64,000 nucleotides of DNA from Arthrobacter sp. KBS0703 (GTDB lineage: Bacteria > Actinomycetota > Actinomycetes > Actinomycetales > Micrococcaceae): NCBI RefSeq assembly GCF_002008315.2, contig NZ_MVDG02000001.1, positions 62,001 through 126,000 of the forward strand, in the 5' to 3' direction. This document shows, one piece after another, positions 1 through 8,493 of this stretch (position 1 is its first letter; every line of letters begins with the position of its first letter). Under the pieces are notes generated by a model that worked only from the letters and a program-made list of their open reading frames with translations, ran no database searches and was not told where the DNA came from. The position numbers and the translations under genes were made by a program.

Positions 1-1
1 C

Positions 2-610
2 GGTGTGGACCTGCAGAAGCAAAAGCGCGGCCGCATGCTTGCCGGGATCGGTTTGTTCGTGCTCGGGTTCTCCGTCATTTTCGTGCTGCTCGGCGGGGCC
101 TTCGGCCAGCTGGGAACGCTGATCACCGGCTCGCAGAATGCCTGGATCACGCAGCTCCTCGGGGTCCTGGTGATCATCATGGGCGTGGTGTTCATGGGCG
201 GCTTTAGCTGGCTGCAGCGCGACGCCAAGATCCATGCCAAACCGCCGGCAGGCCTTTGGGGCGCGCCGCTGCTCGGGATCACCTTCGGCCTCGGATGGGC
301 ACCCTGCATCGGCCCCACCTATTCGGCCGTGCAGCTCCTGAGCCTCTCCGGCGGCTCTTCGGCCGCGAAGGGCGCCTTCCTGGCATTCGTCTATAGCCTT
401 GGCCTAGGCATTCCGTTCCTCCTGATCGCCCTCGCGGTGCGCCGCGGCGCCGGGGTCCTGTCCTTCTTCCGCACCCACCGGGTGGCCATCCAGCGGACGG
501 GCGGCGGCGTCCTGATTGCCCTGGGCGTCCTGATGGCCACGGGTGTCTGGGGAGCCTGGGTCACGCAGTTGCAGTACTGGTTCCAAAACGATGTGAAATT
601 GCCGATCTGA
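2..610 (+). CDS. ccdA: Cytochrome c biogenesis protein CcdA, 5' end outside window
   Basis: CcdA is a DsbD-family membrane protein that carries electrons from cytoplasmic thioredoxin across the membrane, so that the haem-binding cysteines of apocytochrome c stay reduced. The frame is open from the first bases. About 200 residues are visible, and the family is usually near 250, so the N-terminal helix and the first redox cysteine lie outside the window. Five hydrophobic segments are visible. The motif GWAPCIGPT at about residue 97 holds the second redox cysteine. A GTG at position 5 could start an ORF but is internal to the gene. The stop shares one base with the start of resB (TGATG), which points to translational coupling in a ccdA-resB-ccsB operon. 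Confidence 0.93.
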   Translation, partial: GVDLQKQKRGRMLAGIGLFVLGFSVIFVLLGGAFGQLGTLITGSQNAWITQLLGVLVIIMGVVFMGGFSWLQRDAKIHAKPPAGLWGAPLLGITFGLGWAPCIGPTYSAVQLLSLSGGSSAAKGAFLAFVYSLGLGIPFLLIALAVRRGAGVLSFFRTHRVAIQRTGGGVLIALGVLMATGVWGAWVTQLQYWFQNDVKLPI

Positions 611-2427
611 TGAGCGAGCGTGTGAAGCCAACTAAGAATTCCCCCGGAGCGGCCAGCCCCAAGGCTGCGCCCGAAGATCCCCGCAAGGACCTCGTCGCGG
701 CCAAGGCCGACGCGGCGCTCCCGGCGCTGGGGATCATCGGCATGCTCCGCTGGGCGTGGACCCAACTGACCAGCATGCGCACAGCACTCTTCCTCCTCCT
801 GCTGCTCGCCGTGGCCGCGGTGCCGGGATCGCTGTTTCCGCAGCGCCCGGCAAACCCGTCGATAGTCACGCAGTACATCAAGGACCACCCGGACTACGGC
901 AAGATCCTCGATTCGGTGCAGCTCTACGACGTCTACTCCTCGGCCTGGTTCTCGGCCATCTACATCCTGCTGTTCATTTCGCTGATCGGCTGCGTCGTTC
1001 CCCGTGCCATCGCGCACTACCGGGCCATGCGCTCCCAGCCGCCGCGCACCCCAAAACGCCTCTCCCGCCTGCCGGAGTACGGCACCCTGGTGCTGCCGGC
1101 GGAAGCCGGCGTCCCGGCGTCGGACGCTATTGAAGACGCAGCCGCGCTGCTCAGGAAACGCGGTTACCGCGTTGACGTACGGCACGACGACGGCGCGCGG
1201 CCGTCTTTGGGGGCGGAGCGCGGCTTCCTCAAGGAAGTGGGCAACCTTGTCTTCCACACGTCGCTGATCGGCGTGCTCGTGTCCGTGGCTGTTGGCGGGC
1301 TGTTCGGCTACAGCGGGCAGCGGATCCTCGTGGAGGGCGACACGTTCGTGAACACGCTGGTGGGCTACGACCAGTTCACGCCGGGCACCAACTTCCAGAG
1401 CAGCCAGCTGCAGCCGTACTCCATCCAGCTGGACAAGTTCCAGGCAACGTTTGACAGAGAGTCCAAGGGCAAGTTCGGCCAGCCCATCGACTTCACGGCG
1501 GACGTCACCACCAAGGAGAACCCGGGCGCGCCGGCCAAGAAGGAAGTCCTCAAGGTCAACGATCCCGTCACCCTGGGCGGGACCAGCATCTACCTGACCG
1601 GCAACGGCTACGCCCCGGTGGTGACGGTCCGGGACGGCAAAGGCAACATCGCCATGCAGGGCCCCGTGGTGGCGAAGCTCCAGGGCGAAAACTACTACTC
1701 GTCCGTGGTGATCAAGGTTCCGGATGCCAAGCCGGACCAGCTCGGGTTTGCCGGGTTCTTCCTGCCCACGGCATTCGTGACGGACAAGGGCATTTCCTTC
1801 AGCGGGGACCCCGACCTCATCAACCCGCAGCTGAGCCTGAACTCGTACTACGGTGATCTGGGCCTGGACAAGGGTTCACCGCAGAACGTGTTCGAGCTCG
1901 ACGTCAAGGACCTAAAGCCGCTCAACAGCCGGGACCTCAAGGCCGGCGGCATCACCCTGGGCCCGGGCAACACGTACACGCTGCCTGACGGCAAGGGCTC
2001 CATCACCTTCGACGGCGTGAAGAAGTACGTCGGCGTCGACATCCACCACAATCCGGGCCAGCTCTCCGCCCTGATCTTCGCGCTGCTGGCCGTGGCGGGG
2101 CTCGTCGTCTCGCTCTACGTCAACCGGCGGCGCGTCTGGGTCCGCACCGGGACGCACGAGGACGGCCGCACCATGGTGGAATACGGCCTCCTGGCCCGCG
2201 GCGAGGACCACAGGCTGGCCGGCGAAGCGGTTGCGCTCCGCGGGCTGCTGGCAGAGGCGTGGGGCCTGGACTCCCAGAAACCTCCCAGCGAACTGGCGGA
2301 TAATGGCCCGGCGTGCACCGGGCCGATGGATGCCTCGGCCGACGGCGCCGACGCCTCCGCGGCAATGACCTCAGAAGACTTCATCCAGTCAACAGCAGGC
2401 TCGAACGAGTCAAAGAAGGACCAGTAA
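610..2427 (+). CDS. resB: Cytochrome c biogenesis protein ResB
   Basis: ResB (Ccs1) works with CcsB/CcsA in system II cytochrome c maturation, moving haem across the membrane and attaching it to apocytochrome c. The 605-residue product has a charged N-terminal tail (about 1-40). TM helices lie near 55-75 and 115-135, just after an FPQRP motif, and near 205-225. A large extracytoplasmic domain (about 230-490) follows, then a last TM helix near 490-510 and a cytoplasmic tail. Length and helix order fit actinobacterial ResB. The start overlaps the ccdA stop and its own stop overlaps the ccsB start (TAATG), so the three genes are very probably co-translated. The last 60 residues are acidic and Ala/Ser-rich and look unstructured. 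Confidence 0.95.
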   Translation: MSERVKPTKNSPGAASPKAAPEDPRKDLVAAKADAALPALGIIGMLRWAWTQLTSMRTALFLLLLLAVAAVPGSLFPQRPANPSIVTQYIKDHPDYGKILDSVQLYDVYSSAWFSAIYILLFISLIGCVVPRAIAHYRAMRSQPPRTPKRLSRLPEYGTLVLPAEAGVPASDAIEDAAALLRKRGYRVDVRHDDGARPSLGAERGFLKEVGNLVFHTSLIGVLVSVAVGGLFGYSGQRILVEGDTFVNTLVGYDQFTPGTNFQSSQLQPYSIQLDKFQATFDRESKGKFGQPIDFTADVTTKENPGAPAKKEVLKVNDPVTLGGTSIYLTGNGYAPVVTVRDGKGNIAMQGPVVAKLQGENYYSSVVIKVPDAKPDQLGFAGFFLPTAFVTDKGISFSGDPDLINPQLSLNSYYGDLGLDKGSPQNVFELDVKDLKPLNSRDLKAGGITLGPGNTYTLPDGKGSITFDGVKKYVGVDIHHNPGQLSALIFALLAVAGLVVSLYVNRRRVWVRTGTHEDGRTMVEYGLLARGEDHRLAGEAVALRGLLAEAWGLDSQKPPSELADNGPACTGPMDASADGADASAAMTSEDFIQSTAGSNESKKDQ

Positions 2428-3542
2428 TGTTCCCCATCAACGAAACCATGGGCCAGTACAGTGAGCTCTTCATGCTGCTGGCCGCCGGCACGTACACGGT
2501 GGCGTTCATAGCCTTCGCGTGGGACCTGGCCAAGAGCAGCAGGGCACTCCGCGCTGTGGACCTCAAAGCGGCCACAGCCGACGCAGCAGCGGCAGACGCC
2601 GGCGCAAAGGTCCCCGTGGCCGCTGGCTCCGTCAGCAGTGCTGCCGGGGATGCCGACCGTGTTGCGGGGCACCTGGCCGGGCCTGCCGGCCGAGCCGAGC
2701 GGCCGTCGTCGTCCGTTTCTGCGGGAGGGAACGGCAGCGGAGCGGGACGGACCGCCAATGCCAGCATGAAGTACGACGCCGAGCGCCGCGTTCCCGCCCG
2801 CGTTGCCGTCGCGCTGACGGTTCTGGGTGCTTCGATCCACGCTGCCGGTGTGCTGACGCGTGCCGTCGGCGCAGGCCGTGTGCCGTGGGGCAACATGTAC
2901 GAGTTCCTGACCACCGGCGCCTTCGTGGCTGTGGCCGTGTTCCTGGTGGTGCTGATCCGCCGCGACCTCCGCTTCCTCGGCACCTTCGTGGTGGGCCTGG
3001 TGATCATCATGCTGGTTGCTGCCTCAGTGGCCTACTGGACCCCGGTGGGCCACCTCGTGCCGGCGCTGCAAAGCTACTGGCTGGTCATCCACGTTTCCAT
3101 CGCGGTGCTCTCCTCGGCCCTGTTCACCCTGACGTTCGCCATGTCCGCACTGCAACTCGTGCAGTCACACCGGCAGAAGATCATCGCGGCCGGCGGCCAG
3201 GACAAGCTGGGCTTCATGCGCCTGGTGCCGTCCGCCCTGAGCCTGGAGAACCTCTCCTACCGGATCAACGCCATCGCCTTCATCGGCTGGACGTTCACCC
3301 TCATGTTCGGTGCCATCTGGGCCGAGAAGGCGTGGGGCCGCTTCTGGGGCTGGGACACCAAGGAAGTATGGACGTTCGTGATCTGGGTGGTCTACGCCGG
3401 CTACCTGCACGCCCGGGCCACCCGCGGCTGGACGGGCACCCGCGCGGCCTGGCTGTCGATCGTGGGCTACCTGTGCGTGGTCTTCAACTTCACCATCGTG
3501 AACCAGTTCTTCAACGGCCTGCACTCCTACTCGGGGCTGTAA
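2427..3542 (+). CDS. ccsB: c-type cytochrome biogenesis protein CcsB
   Basis: This is the haem-handling partner of ResB in system II cytochrome c maturation (371 residues). The signature WGWDTKEVW, the tryptophan-rich haem-binding loop of the CcsA family, lies at about residues 308-316. Histidines in HVSIAV and GLHSY are the usual flanking haem ligands. The chosen ATG overlaps the resB TAA and follows AAGGACC as ribosome-binding site. A longer frame opening upstream runs inside resB and is not needed. Residues 35-115 between the first two helices are an Ala/Ser/Gly-rich low-complexity linker, longer than usual for the family. The gene ends before a palindromic terminator. Confidence 0.95.
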   Translation: MFPINETMGQYSELFMLLAAGTYTVAFIAFAWDLAKSSRALRAVDLKAATADAAAADAGAKVPVAAGSVSSAAGDADRVAGHLAGPAGRAERPSSSVSAGGNGSGAGRTANASMKYDAERRVPARVAVALTVLGASIHAAGVLTRAVGAGRVPWGNMYEFLTTGAFVAVAVFLVVLIRRDLRFLGTFVVGLVIIMLVAASVAYWTPVGHLVPALQSYWLVIHVSIAVLSSALFTLTFAMSALQLVQSHRQKIIAAGGQDKLGFMRLVPSALSLENLSYRINAIAFIGWTFTLMFGAIWAEKAWGRFWGWDTKEVWTFVIWVVYAGYLHARATRGWTGTRAAWLSIVGYLCVVFNFTIVNQFFNGLHSYSGL

Positions 3543-3599
3543 GGCGGGGCTGTAGCTTCGGGGTTCCGCCGAGGCAGCCGACGGGGCCCCTCCCATTCA

Positions 3600-3659
3600 C
3601 CGATTCGCCAAAAATGGCCGCTCAGCACGTACGCTGGGCGGCCATTTTTGGCGAATCGG
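3600..3659. terminator. Bidirectional palindromic terminator, copy 1 of 4
   Basis: The arms at 3600-3621 and 3638-3659 are a perfect 22-bp inverted repeat with a 16-base loop. The GC-rich centre is flanked by AAAAAT on one side and ATTTTT on the other, so transcripts of either strand would end in a hairpin plus U-run. It follows ccsB by 57 bases. Similar elements lie at 7339, 48735 and 56011. Confidence 0.75.
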
Positions 3660-3716
3660 CGAGGCTTAGCGCCCGGGCTTCCAGCCGCGGCTAACCAGTG
3701 CCGCGCGCACCCTAGT

Positions 3717-4793
3717 TGTACTCAGCCAGTAGGTTGGTTGCACCTGCTGATGGGTGGCTTGCCTCCGAGGCTGCCGTGGGGCCGGTGGTTGTTGTAGAAG
3801 TTTAGCCATGGCTGCAGGGCGTCGGTGCGCGCCTGGTTGGACGTGAATGGTTGCCGGTAGGCCCAGCCTTCCTGCAGGGTGCGGTGCGGTTGAAGCGTTC
3901 TGCTTTGCCGTTTTGCCAGGGATGCCGGGGTTTGATCAGGATGTGTTTAGCGCCCAGCGCAGTTAGGGCGTCCTGGAAATCGCGGGAGAGCCGGTAGGCG
4001 AATGCGTTGTCGGTCATGACCCGTTTGACCGGCGCTCCGTTGGCGGCCATGGCGGCCGCAGCTCTGGTGAGGAATCCGGCGCAGGTCGGGCCCTTCTCGT
4101 CGGGAAGGACCTCGGCGTAGGCGAAGCGGGTGTAGTCATCGACGGCCACGTGGACGTAGTCGAAACCCAGCTTCTGGTGTGATCTGCGGTGGTTAGCCGG
4201 GCCCTGGGAAGGGTCGGCCCGCCAGCCTCCGCCCTCGGGGATCCGCCCGAGTTTCTTGACGTCGACGTGGATCATGTCCCCCGGGCCGTCGCGTTCATAG
4301 CGGCGGCCAGTGGCACGGGAAGCGCGGATCCGGGCCCCGGTCACCGGGTCCAGGTCCCACAGCCGCGGCATGCCGGCACGGGCCAGAATCCGAGAGACCG
4401 TCCGGGCGCTGACCCCGCAACGCAATGCCAGATTGGCCGGCCCCTCGCGGTGCTCTACGCGTTTTGTCAGGACCTCGGCAACGACTTTCCCCGGAGTGGC
4501 GTGCGGGCATGACTTTGGTCTGGAGCTGCGGTCCTGCAGCCCTTCCCAGCCGTGGGCCCGGTAGCGGCTAATCCAGCGGTGGGCGCAGGTCCGCGAGATG
4601 CCCAGTTCTTTGGCCACATGGGCAATCGGACGGCCGTTCAGGACGCGTTCGACAAGGATCCGTCTACCGGTCGGGGTCAGGCGGGCATTACGGTGGATCA
4701 TGAAGACCTCTTAGTCGTTGGCTGTGTGTGGTAACCACCAACCTAAGAGGTCTTCACCTATTCACGATGTAACCAACGTCCTGACTCAGTACA
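3717..4793 (-). mobile_element. IS481-type insertion sequence with broken transposase
   Basis: The element is 1077 bp. Its ends form an imperfect inverted repeat (22 of 28 positions): TGTACTCAGCCAGTAGG at the left, and on the complement of the right end TGTACTGAGTCAGGACG. It holds one transposase gene on the minus strand. No exact target duplication is visible: left flank CCTAGT, right flank CCTGAT. A 13-bp inverted repeat (4702-4714 with 4743-4755) sits just before the transposase start and could form a hairpin over its leader. Confidence 0.85.
3722..4701 (-). pseudogene. IS481-family transposase, frameshifted near the C-terminus
   Basis: The N-terminal part is a helix-turn-helix (about 20-60: HVAKELGISRTCAHRW). 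It is followed by an integrase (DDE) core with D in HVDVKKL, D in VMTDNAFAY and E in NGKAERFNR. After AERFNRT the frame changes and the ORF ends at 3802. The cause is a tandem copy of the 5-base unit GCGGT at 3881-3890. With one unit removed the frame continues as LQEGWAYRQPF to NNHRPHGSLGGKPP, the normal end of this family, and stops at 3722. The catalytic glutamate is kept, but the conserved C-terminal end is lost, so the product is probably inactive. A sequencing or assembly error is possible, since this sequence carries other artefacts. Confidence 0.88.
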
Positions 4794-5098
4794 CCTGATA
4801 TGTAGGTATTTCTTGTCAAGGGGGCAAGGGTGAGCGGTCCGAGACTGGGTGTCTTGGACCGCTCCTTTTGTGTTCCGTTCCTTGGGCCCGTCCGGGGCTG
4901 GCTGGCGCGTCGTGATCGACGGGCGCTGTCAGACTGATATGCGCGGGTTGGTTACCGCAGGACGAGGTGTTCGGCTGGAGGGGTGCCGCTGGTCTAGCAA
5001 TGTCGGGCGTCACCGGAACTACCCGGTTGTCCATAGGTGTTTCGCGGGTCTCCTCCACGCTGCCAAGCCATCAGGACAGGGCCGGGAACGGCACACGT
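4794..5098. other. Gene-free stretch between the two IS elements
   Basis: This 305-base stretch has no convincing gene. An 80-codon minus-strand frame (4816-5058) shows no domain or ribosome-binding site. It contains the hairpin at 4832-4869. The rest lies directly downstream of the IS110-type transposase, so it probably holds the right end of that element. In the IS1111 subgroup this side carries the guide RNA. I cannot fix the element's boundary by eye. Confidence 0.5.
4832..4869 (+). terminator. Rho-independent terminator-like hairpin
   Basis: GAGCGGTCC (4832-4840) pairs with GGACCGCTC (4856-4864) across a 15-base loop and is followed by CTTTTG. The orientation would end plus-strand transcripts. 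No plus-strand gene lies directly upstream, so it may insulate the IS110-type element. Confidence 0.6.
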
Positions 5099-6205
5099 CT
5101 ATTCATCCGTCCACGGCTGCTCCTGTTGGACCGCGGCGGCGAGGGACCAGCACCAGCCGGCCAATTCGCGGGCGACGGCGACATTGGCGATGACCCGGCG
5201 TTTGTGCCGGGCTTCGAACTGCTCCCACTTGTGGTGCAACCGGTGGTTCCCCTGGTGTCCGCGGACCCGGGAGGCCTCGTCGGCTGCATCCCAGCGGGAA
5301 CGCATGTCGCGGCTGGCATTGTTGTAGGGGCGCCGGTGGTGCCACGCGGCCTCGACCAGCAGGCGTCGGGCGTGGGTGTTTCCGGTTTTGGTGATGGCTC
5401 CCTGGGACCGGGACGCACCGGAGGTATGTTCGGAGGGGACAAGACCCAGATACGCGCCGATCGTGGAGCCGGTGAAGCGGGTCCAGTCGCCGATCTCCAC
5501 CGCCAGGCCGAAGGCGGTGAGCACCGAGATGCCGCGCAGACACATCAGCGCCCGCACGACCGGGGCATACGGCTCGGTCGCCGCCATCGCCGTGATCTTC
5601 GCATCCAAACGGTTGCGGCGGTCCAGCGTCAGCTCTGCCATTTCCAGGCCGGCCTCGTACGCAGCCTCCAGGGCAGGATCGTCGAAACGCTGCCGGTGCA
5701 GCCAGGTGTGGTGGGCGTCGGTCCAGGCATGGCCGCCGGAGTAGACCAGACCGTGGCGCAGCAGGAGCTTCGAGATCCGGTGCCTTGCCCGCATCAGATC
5801 CGAACGGACGTCCTCGCGGGCACGTACCAGATCACGGGCCGCCTCCTGAGCCGGACCCGGGACCCGCACCGGGGTAATTTGCCCGAGCAGCGCCAACCGG
5901 GCCAGATGCTCTGCATCGCGGGCATCGGTCTTCACCCGGTCCCCGGACGGCCGCTGGAGCTTGGACGGCGCCGCGACCAGGCATTCGACCCCTGCGGCTG
6001 CCAGCAACCGGGCCAGGCCGAATCCCGTTGGGCCTGCCTCATAGACAACGCGGACCGGACCCGGCAATCCAGAAATCCACTCGGCGATCCCGGCATCGTT
6101 CGCGGCGAGGCTCTGACGCAGGATCTCGCCGGTCTCACGATCGATCGCGCAGCCCTTCACACTGCGCGCATGGACATCCAAACCCACGTAGGTACGCTTA
6201 TTCAT
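5099..6205 (-). CDS. IS110-family transposase
   Basis: The 368-residue recombinase has a RuvC-like DEDD N-terminal domain. Asp lies in YVGLDVHARS (about residue 8), Glu in VVYEAGPTG, and the Asp pair in KTDARDAEH. The C-terminal transposase_20 domain (LRGISVLTAFGLAVEIG, then FTGSTIGAYLGLVPSE) carries the catalytic serine in a SGASRSQG context. The start at 6205 follows GGGAGGT with 7-base spacing; an upstream in-frame start lacks one. IS110 enzymes are guided by a structured RNA made from the element's own non-coding end. Candidate regions here are 6206-6327 and 4870-5098. The frame is intact, so the element may be active. Confidence 0.93.
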   Translation of the reverse strand: MNKRTYVGLDVHARSVKGCAIDRETGEILRQSLAANDAGIAEWISGLPGPVRVVYEAGPTGFGLARLLAAAGVECLVAAPSKLQRPSGDRVKTDARDAEHLARLALLGQITPVRVPGPAQEAARDLVRAREDVRSDLMRARHRISKLLLRHGLVYSGGHAWTDAHHTWLHRQRFDDPALEAAYEAGLEMAELTLDRRNRLDAKITAMAATEPYAPVVRALMCLRGISVLTAFGLAVEIGDWTRFTGSTIGAYLGLVPSEHTSGASRSQGAITKTGNTHARRLLVEAAWHHRRPYNNASRDMRSRWDAADEASRVRGHQGNHRLHHKWEQFEARHKRRVIANVAVARELAGWCWSLAAAVQQEQPWTDE

Positions 6206-6327
6206 GGCTGGAACCTCCCGACGTTCAAATGTGGCTCTACCAGTCCACACCCCCGCCTCTTGGTGGCGGAACAGACCGTGGCCCGGCAACCCACGAACCT
6301 CTTTGAACCCGAGGTTCCAGTCCTACA
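6206..6327 (-). other. Non-coding leader of the IS110-type element, possible guide-RNA region
   Basis: This 122-base stretch lies between the transposase start and the end of the neighbouring gene. Read on the minus strand it holds GGAACCTCGGG and AGGTTCC-type words that could pair, and a CCGCCACCAAGAGGCGG hairpin. IS110-group elements encode their bridge (seek) RNA in this position. The placement is inferred from the family; no covariance test was possible. Confidence 0.35.
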
Positions 6328-7236
6328 TCAGGGACCGGCCCGCCACACTTCATATCGTCTAGTCACGGCGGAGGGCTCCATGCCGGGCCCGAACGGGTCC
6401 AGATCCCACTGGGTCAGGACCACCACGTGCCAGCCGAGCCCGCGCGCGTTCTCGTCACGGAAAATGTCGCTCCGCCGCTGGGTGGGGGAGGCATGGTGGC
6501 CGCCGTCGTACTGGATGGCGATCTTGAACTTTTCGTAGGACATGTCCGGGTCCTGGATCCAGCCGCCGGTTTCATCCAGGAGCGGCAGGTTGATGGCTGG
6601 TTCGGGGAGTCCGGACCGAACCAGCAGGAGGCGCAGTTCAGTTTCCTTGGGCGAATCGGTGTCCGCCCGGATCAGCGCACGGGCCTTCACGGCCTTGCGG
6701 TAGCCGGGCCGGCCTGCCTTCGTGGCGAGGTAGGCGTCCAGGGCAGCCAGCGTGGACAGCGGGTTCCGGCGCCTGAACAGGAAGTCGCCGGCGATGACGA
6801 GGTCCTGCAGGTCCAGCACACCGGCCAGATCAAACCAGGTCCGCAGCGGGGACGTGCAGGCCACGAGACGGCCTTCGACGATTTCCTCCGGCATGAGGAC
6901 TGCCTGGTGGCCGCGCACGTCCTTGCGCCGCACCGCCCTGGCGCCCGGCCTGCACGTGAGATGCACGACCACGTGGGTGTCGAAGCAACGGGGCAACGGA
7001 AATCCCCACAGCGCAGCGGCCGTGAGGTGGCTGGCGACCGCTCCGGTAGCCAAAGCCAGGGATCTGGCCCGGACCAGCAGGGTGAGGTCGGCCGACGCCG
7101 GAATCCGCACGCCGTGGCAGGGGCTGGCCAGGTCCCGGGCCCTCGAACGCCGGCGGGTCAGTCCGGCAGCCTTGGCCTGCTTTATGGTGAACGGCTGCCC
7201 CGACAGCGGGGGAGGAAGCGGGCGGGGGCGCGGCAT
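6328..7236 (-). CDS. DUF559 (PD-(D/E)XK-like) domain protein
   Basis: The 302-residue protein has no signal peptide. The C-terminal 100 residues match the DUF559 / very-short-patch-repair-like nuclease fold: Glu in SPKETELRLLL, Asp in WIQDPDMSY, the strand KIAIQYDGGHH, and RRSDIFRDE then GWHVVVLT. The N-terminal half (TIKQAKAAGLTRRR, then SHLTAAALWGFPLP) looks like the AbiEi-type winged-helix region often found in these proteins. Such proteins are common and variable in Arthrobacter and have no settled function. The start at 7236 gives MPRPRPLPPP; the frame is open for 78 more codons upstream, but that part overlaps palindrome copy 2. The stop lies directly against the IS110-type leader, so the original C-terminus may have been changed by the insertion. 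Confidence 0.75.
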   Translation of the reverse strand: MPRPRPLPPPLSGQPFTIKQAKAAGLTRRRSRARDLASPCHGVRIPASADLTLLVRARSLALATGAVASHLTAAALWGFPLPRCFDTHVVVHLTCRPGARAVRRKDVRGHQAVLMPEEIVEGRLVACTSPLRTWFDLAGVLDLQDLVIAGDFLFRRRNPLSTLAALDAYLATKAGRPGYRKAVKARALIRADTDSPKETELRLLLVRSGLPEPAINLPLLDETGGWIQDPDMSYEKFKIAIQYDGGHHASPTQRRSDIFRDENARGLGWHVVVLTQWDLDPFGPGMEPSAVTRRYEVWRAGP

Positions 7237-7338
7237 AGAAGCATTCTGATCCCGGAACGAGGTCGCAGCGCGTTGTCCACAGATATGGTCCCGTGTGGAG
7301 GACCAGTCGGGCCTCGGGCTGGGGCTCCCCGGTTCCGC

Positions 7339-7395
7339 CATTCGCCAAAAAGGGCCGCCCGGCGGGGTGCCAGGCGGCCATATTTGGAGAATCGC
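7339..7395. terminator. Bidirectional palindromic terminator, copy 2 of 4
   Basis: It belongs to the same family as 3600-3659, with mismatches (AAAAAG in one arm, TATTTGGAGA in the other). It lies 40 bases beyond the end of the PLDc_N gene on the minus strand. Confidence 0.7.
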
Positions 7396-7435
7396 GGGCC
7401 CGCCGGTTGCCGGCACAAGCTCGGGCCGGACCGGA

Positions 7436-7870
7436 CTACTTGATCTCGGGATTGCCCTCGGCGCTGGCATCTCCCGCGGCGCCAGGCGTGCCCGAGCTCC
7501 CCGTGCTGGGGCTGCCGCTGCCGTGCGGACCGGCGCCGGGCTTGGGTTTCTTCGACTCGAGGTCGTCCTTCAGCTTCCTGAGGCGCTCGGCTTCGGCCTG
7601 GTTGCGGCGGCGCTGCTCCAGGTTGCGGAGGAAATCGGGGTCGTCGTCGGGCGCTGTTGGGTGGCGGTACGTCTGAGGTACCGGAGCCGAATAGCGGGGG
7701 CGTCCGATCAGGAACCACAGGGCGGCGCCGATGATCGGCAGGAAGACAACGATGATGATCCAGGTTGTTTTGGAGAATCCCCGGGTGAGGTGCGAATCAG
7801 TCCGGATCACGTCCACAAGTCCGTAGACGTATATGGCAAGAACGGCGACTGCAATGGCAACACGGAGCAT
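7436..7870 (-). CDS. PLDc_N domain membrane protein
   Basis: The 144-residue protein has two TM helices (about 3-20 and 38-58). They enclose VYGLVDVIRTD and the proline-bearing FLPIIGAALWFLIGRPR, the signature of the phospholipase D N-terminal region domain that also occurs alone in small actinobacterial membrane proteins. The C-terminal half is charged, partly coiled (NLEQRRRNQAEAERLRKLKDDLE), then Gly/Pro/Ser-rich and probably disordered. No catalytic HKD motif is present, so it is not a phospholipase. It sits next to the menaquinone genes, a common arrangement in Micrococcaceae as I recall it. Function unknown. Confidence 0.85.
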   Translation of the reverse strand: MLRVAIAVAVLAIYVYGLVDVIRTDSHLTRGFSKTTWIIIVVFLPIIGAALWFLIGRPRYSAPVPQTYRHPTAPDDDPDFLRNLEQRRRNQAEAERLRKLKDDLESKKPKPGAGPHGSGSPSTGSSGTPGAAGDASAEGNPEIK

Positions 7871-8065
7871 GCAATCAGTCTAGCCGCCGGACGCCCTTGC
7901 GGAGATTACAGTATGCCCACAGAACCCGCCACCAAAAGGCCGGTGAATTCTTGTCGCGGATCCCGGCCACAAGGGGCAGGAAACCACGCCAGCCAGGCGA
8001 TCCGGGGCGGATGCAAAGCCGGCCTCCGGTGGGAGGCTACGTTCAGGGCGGGCGGCTAAACTTGG

Positions 8066-8377
8066 ATGGTGGCATTCTTGAAATACTCCCTGATCCGGCT
8101 CGCCCTCTTCGCTCCGCTGTTTGCGCTGTTCGTCTTCCTGCAGCTGGGATGGCTGCTTGCCGTCGTCTGCGCCGGGCTGATTTCCTTCGCCCTCAGCTAC
8201 CTCTTTTTCCAGAAGCAGCGCGATGCCGCTACGGCCTCCCTGCACGCCCGGTTCTCGGGCCGGGCCAAGCCCCTGCGCTCCGCCGGTGAAGTGGACGACG
8301 CCGACGCCGAGGACCGCCTGGTCGATTCCAACCCGGACATCACGGTCCGCAACGACCTCCGGAACAAGGAAGCCTAG
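8066..8377 (+). CDS. DUF4229 family membrane protein
   Basis: This 103-residue protein has two adjacent TM helices (about 5-28 and 30-50) in FLKYSLIRLALF...LLAVVCAGLISFALSYLFF. A QKQRDAAT segment and an acidic tail with VDSNPDITVRNDLR follow. The pattern fits DUF4229, which in actinobacteria usually lies beside menA. It is convergent with menA, and 116 bases separate the two stops. No biochemical role is known. Confidence 0.85.
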   Translation: MVAFLKYSLIRLALFAPLFALFVFLQLGWLLAVVCAGLISFALSYLFFQKQRDAATASLHARFSGRAKPLRSAGEVDDADAEDRLVDSNPDITVRNDLRNKEA

Positions 8378-8493
8378 GAAGCAACCCGCTCCCGCGCTGA
8401 GCACCCCGCTCCCGTGCCAAACCGCTAGGCCCGGGGGCCGCCCGGAGCCGCCAGGCTCCCAGGCCTCGTGGGCCGCGTCAGGCTCCTAGGCTC

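Noticed and set aside
4816..5058. 80-codon minus-strand frame between the two IS elements
   Set aside because: No ribosome-binding site or recognisable domain; it lies over the likely end of the IS110-type element.
4967..6538. 523-codon plus-strand open frame
   Set aside because: Antisense to the IS110-type transposase, which has family motifs and a proper ribosome-binding site.
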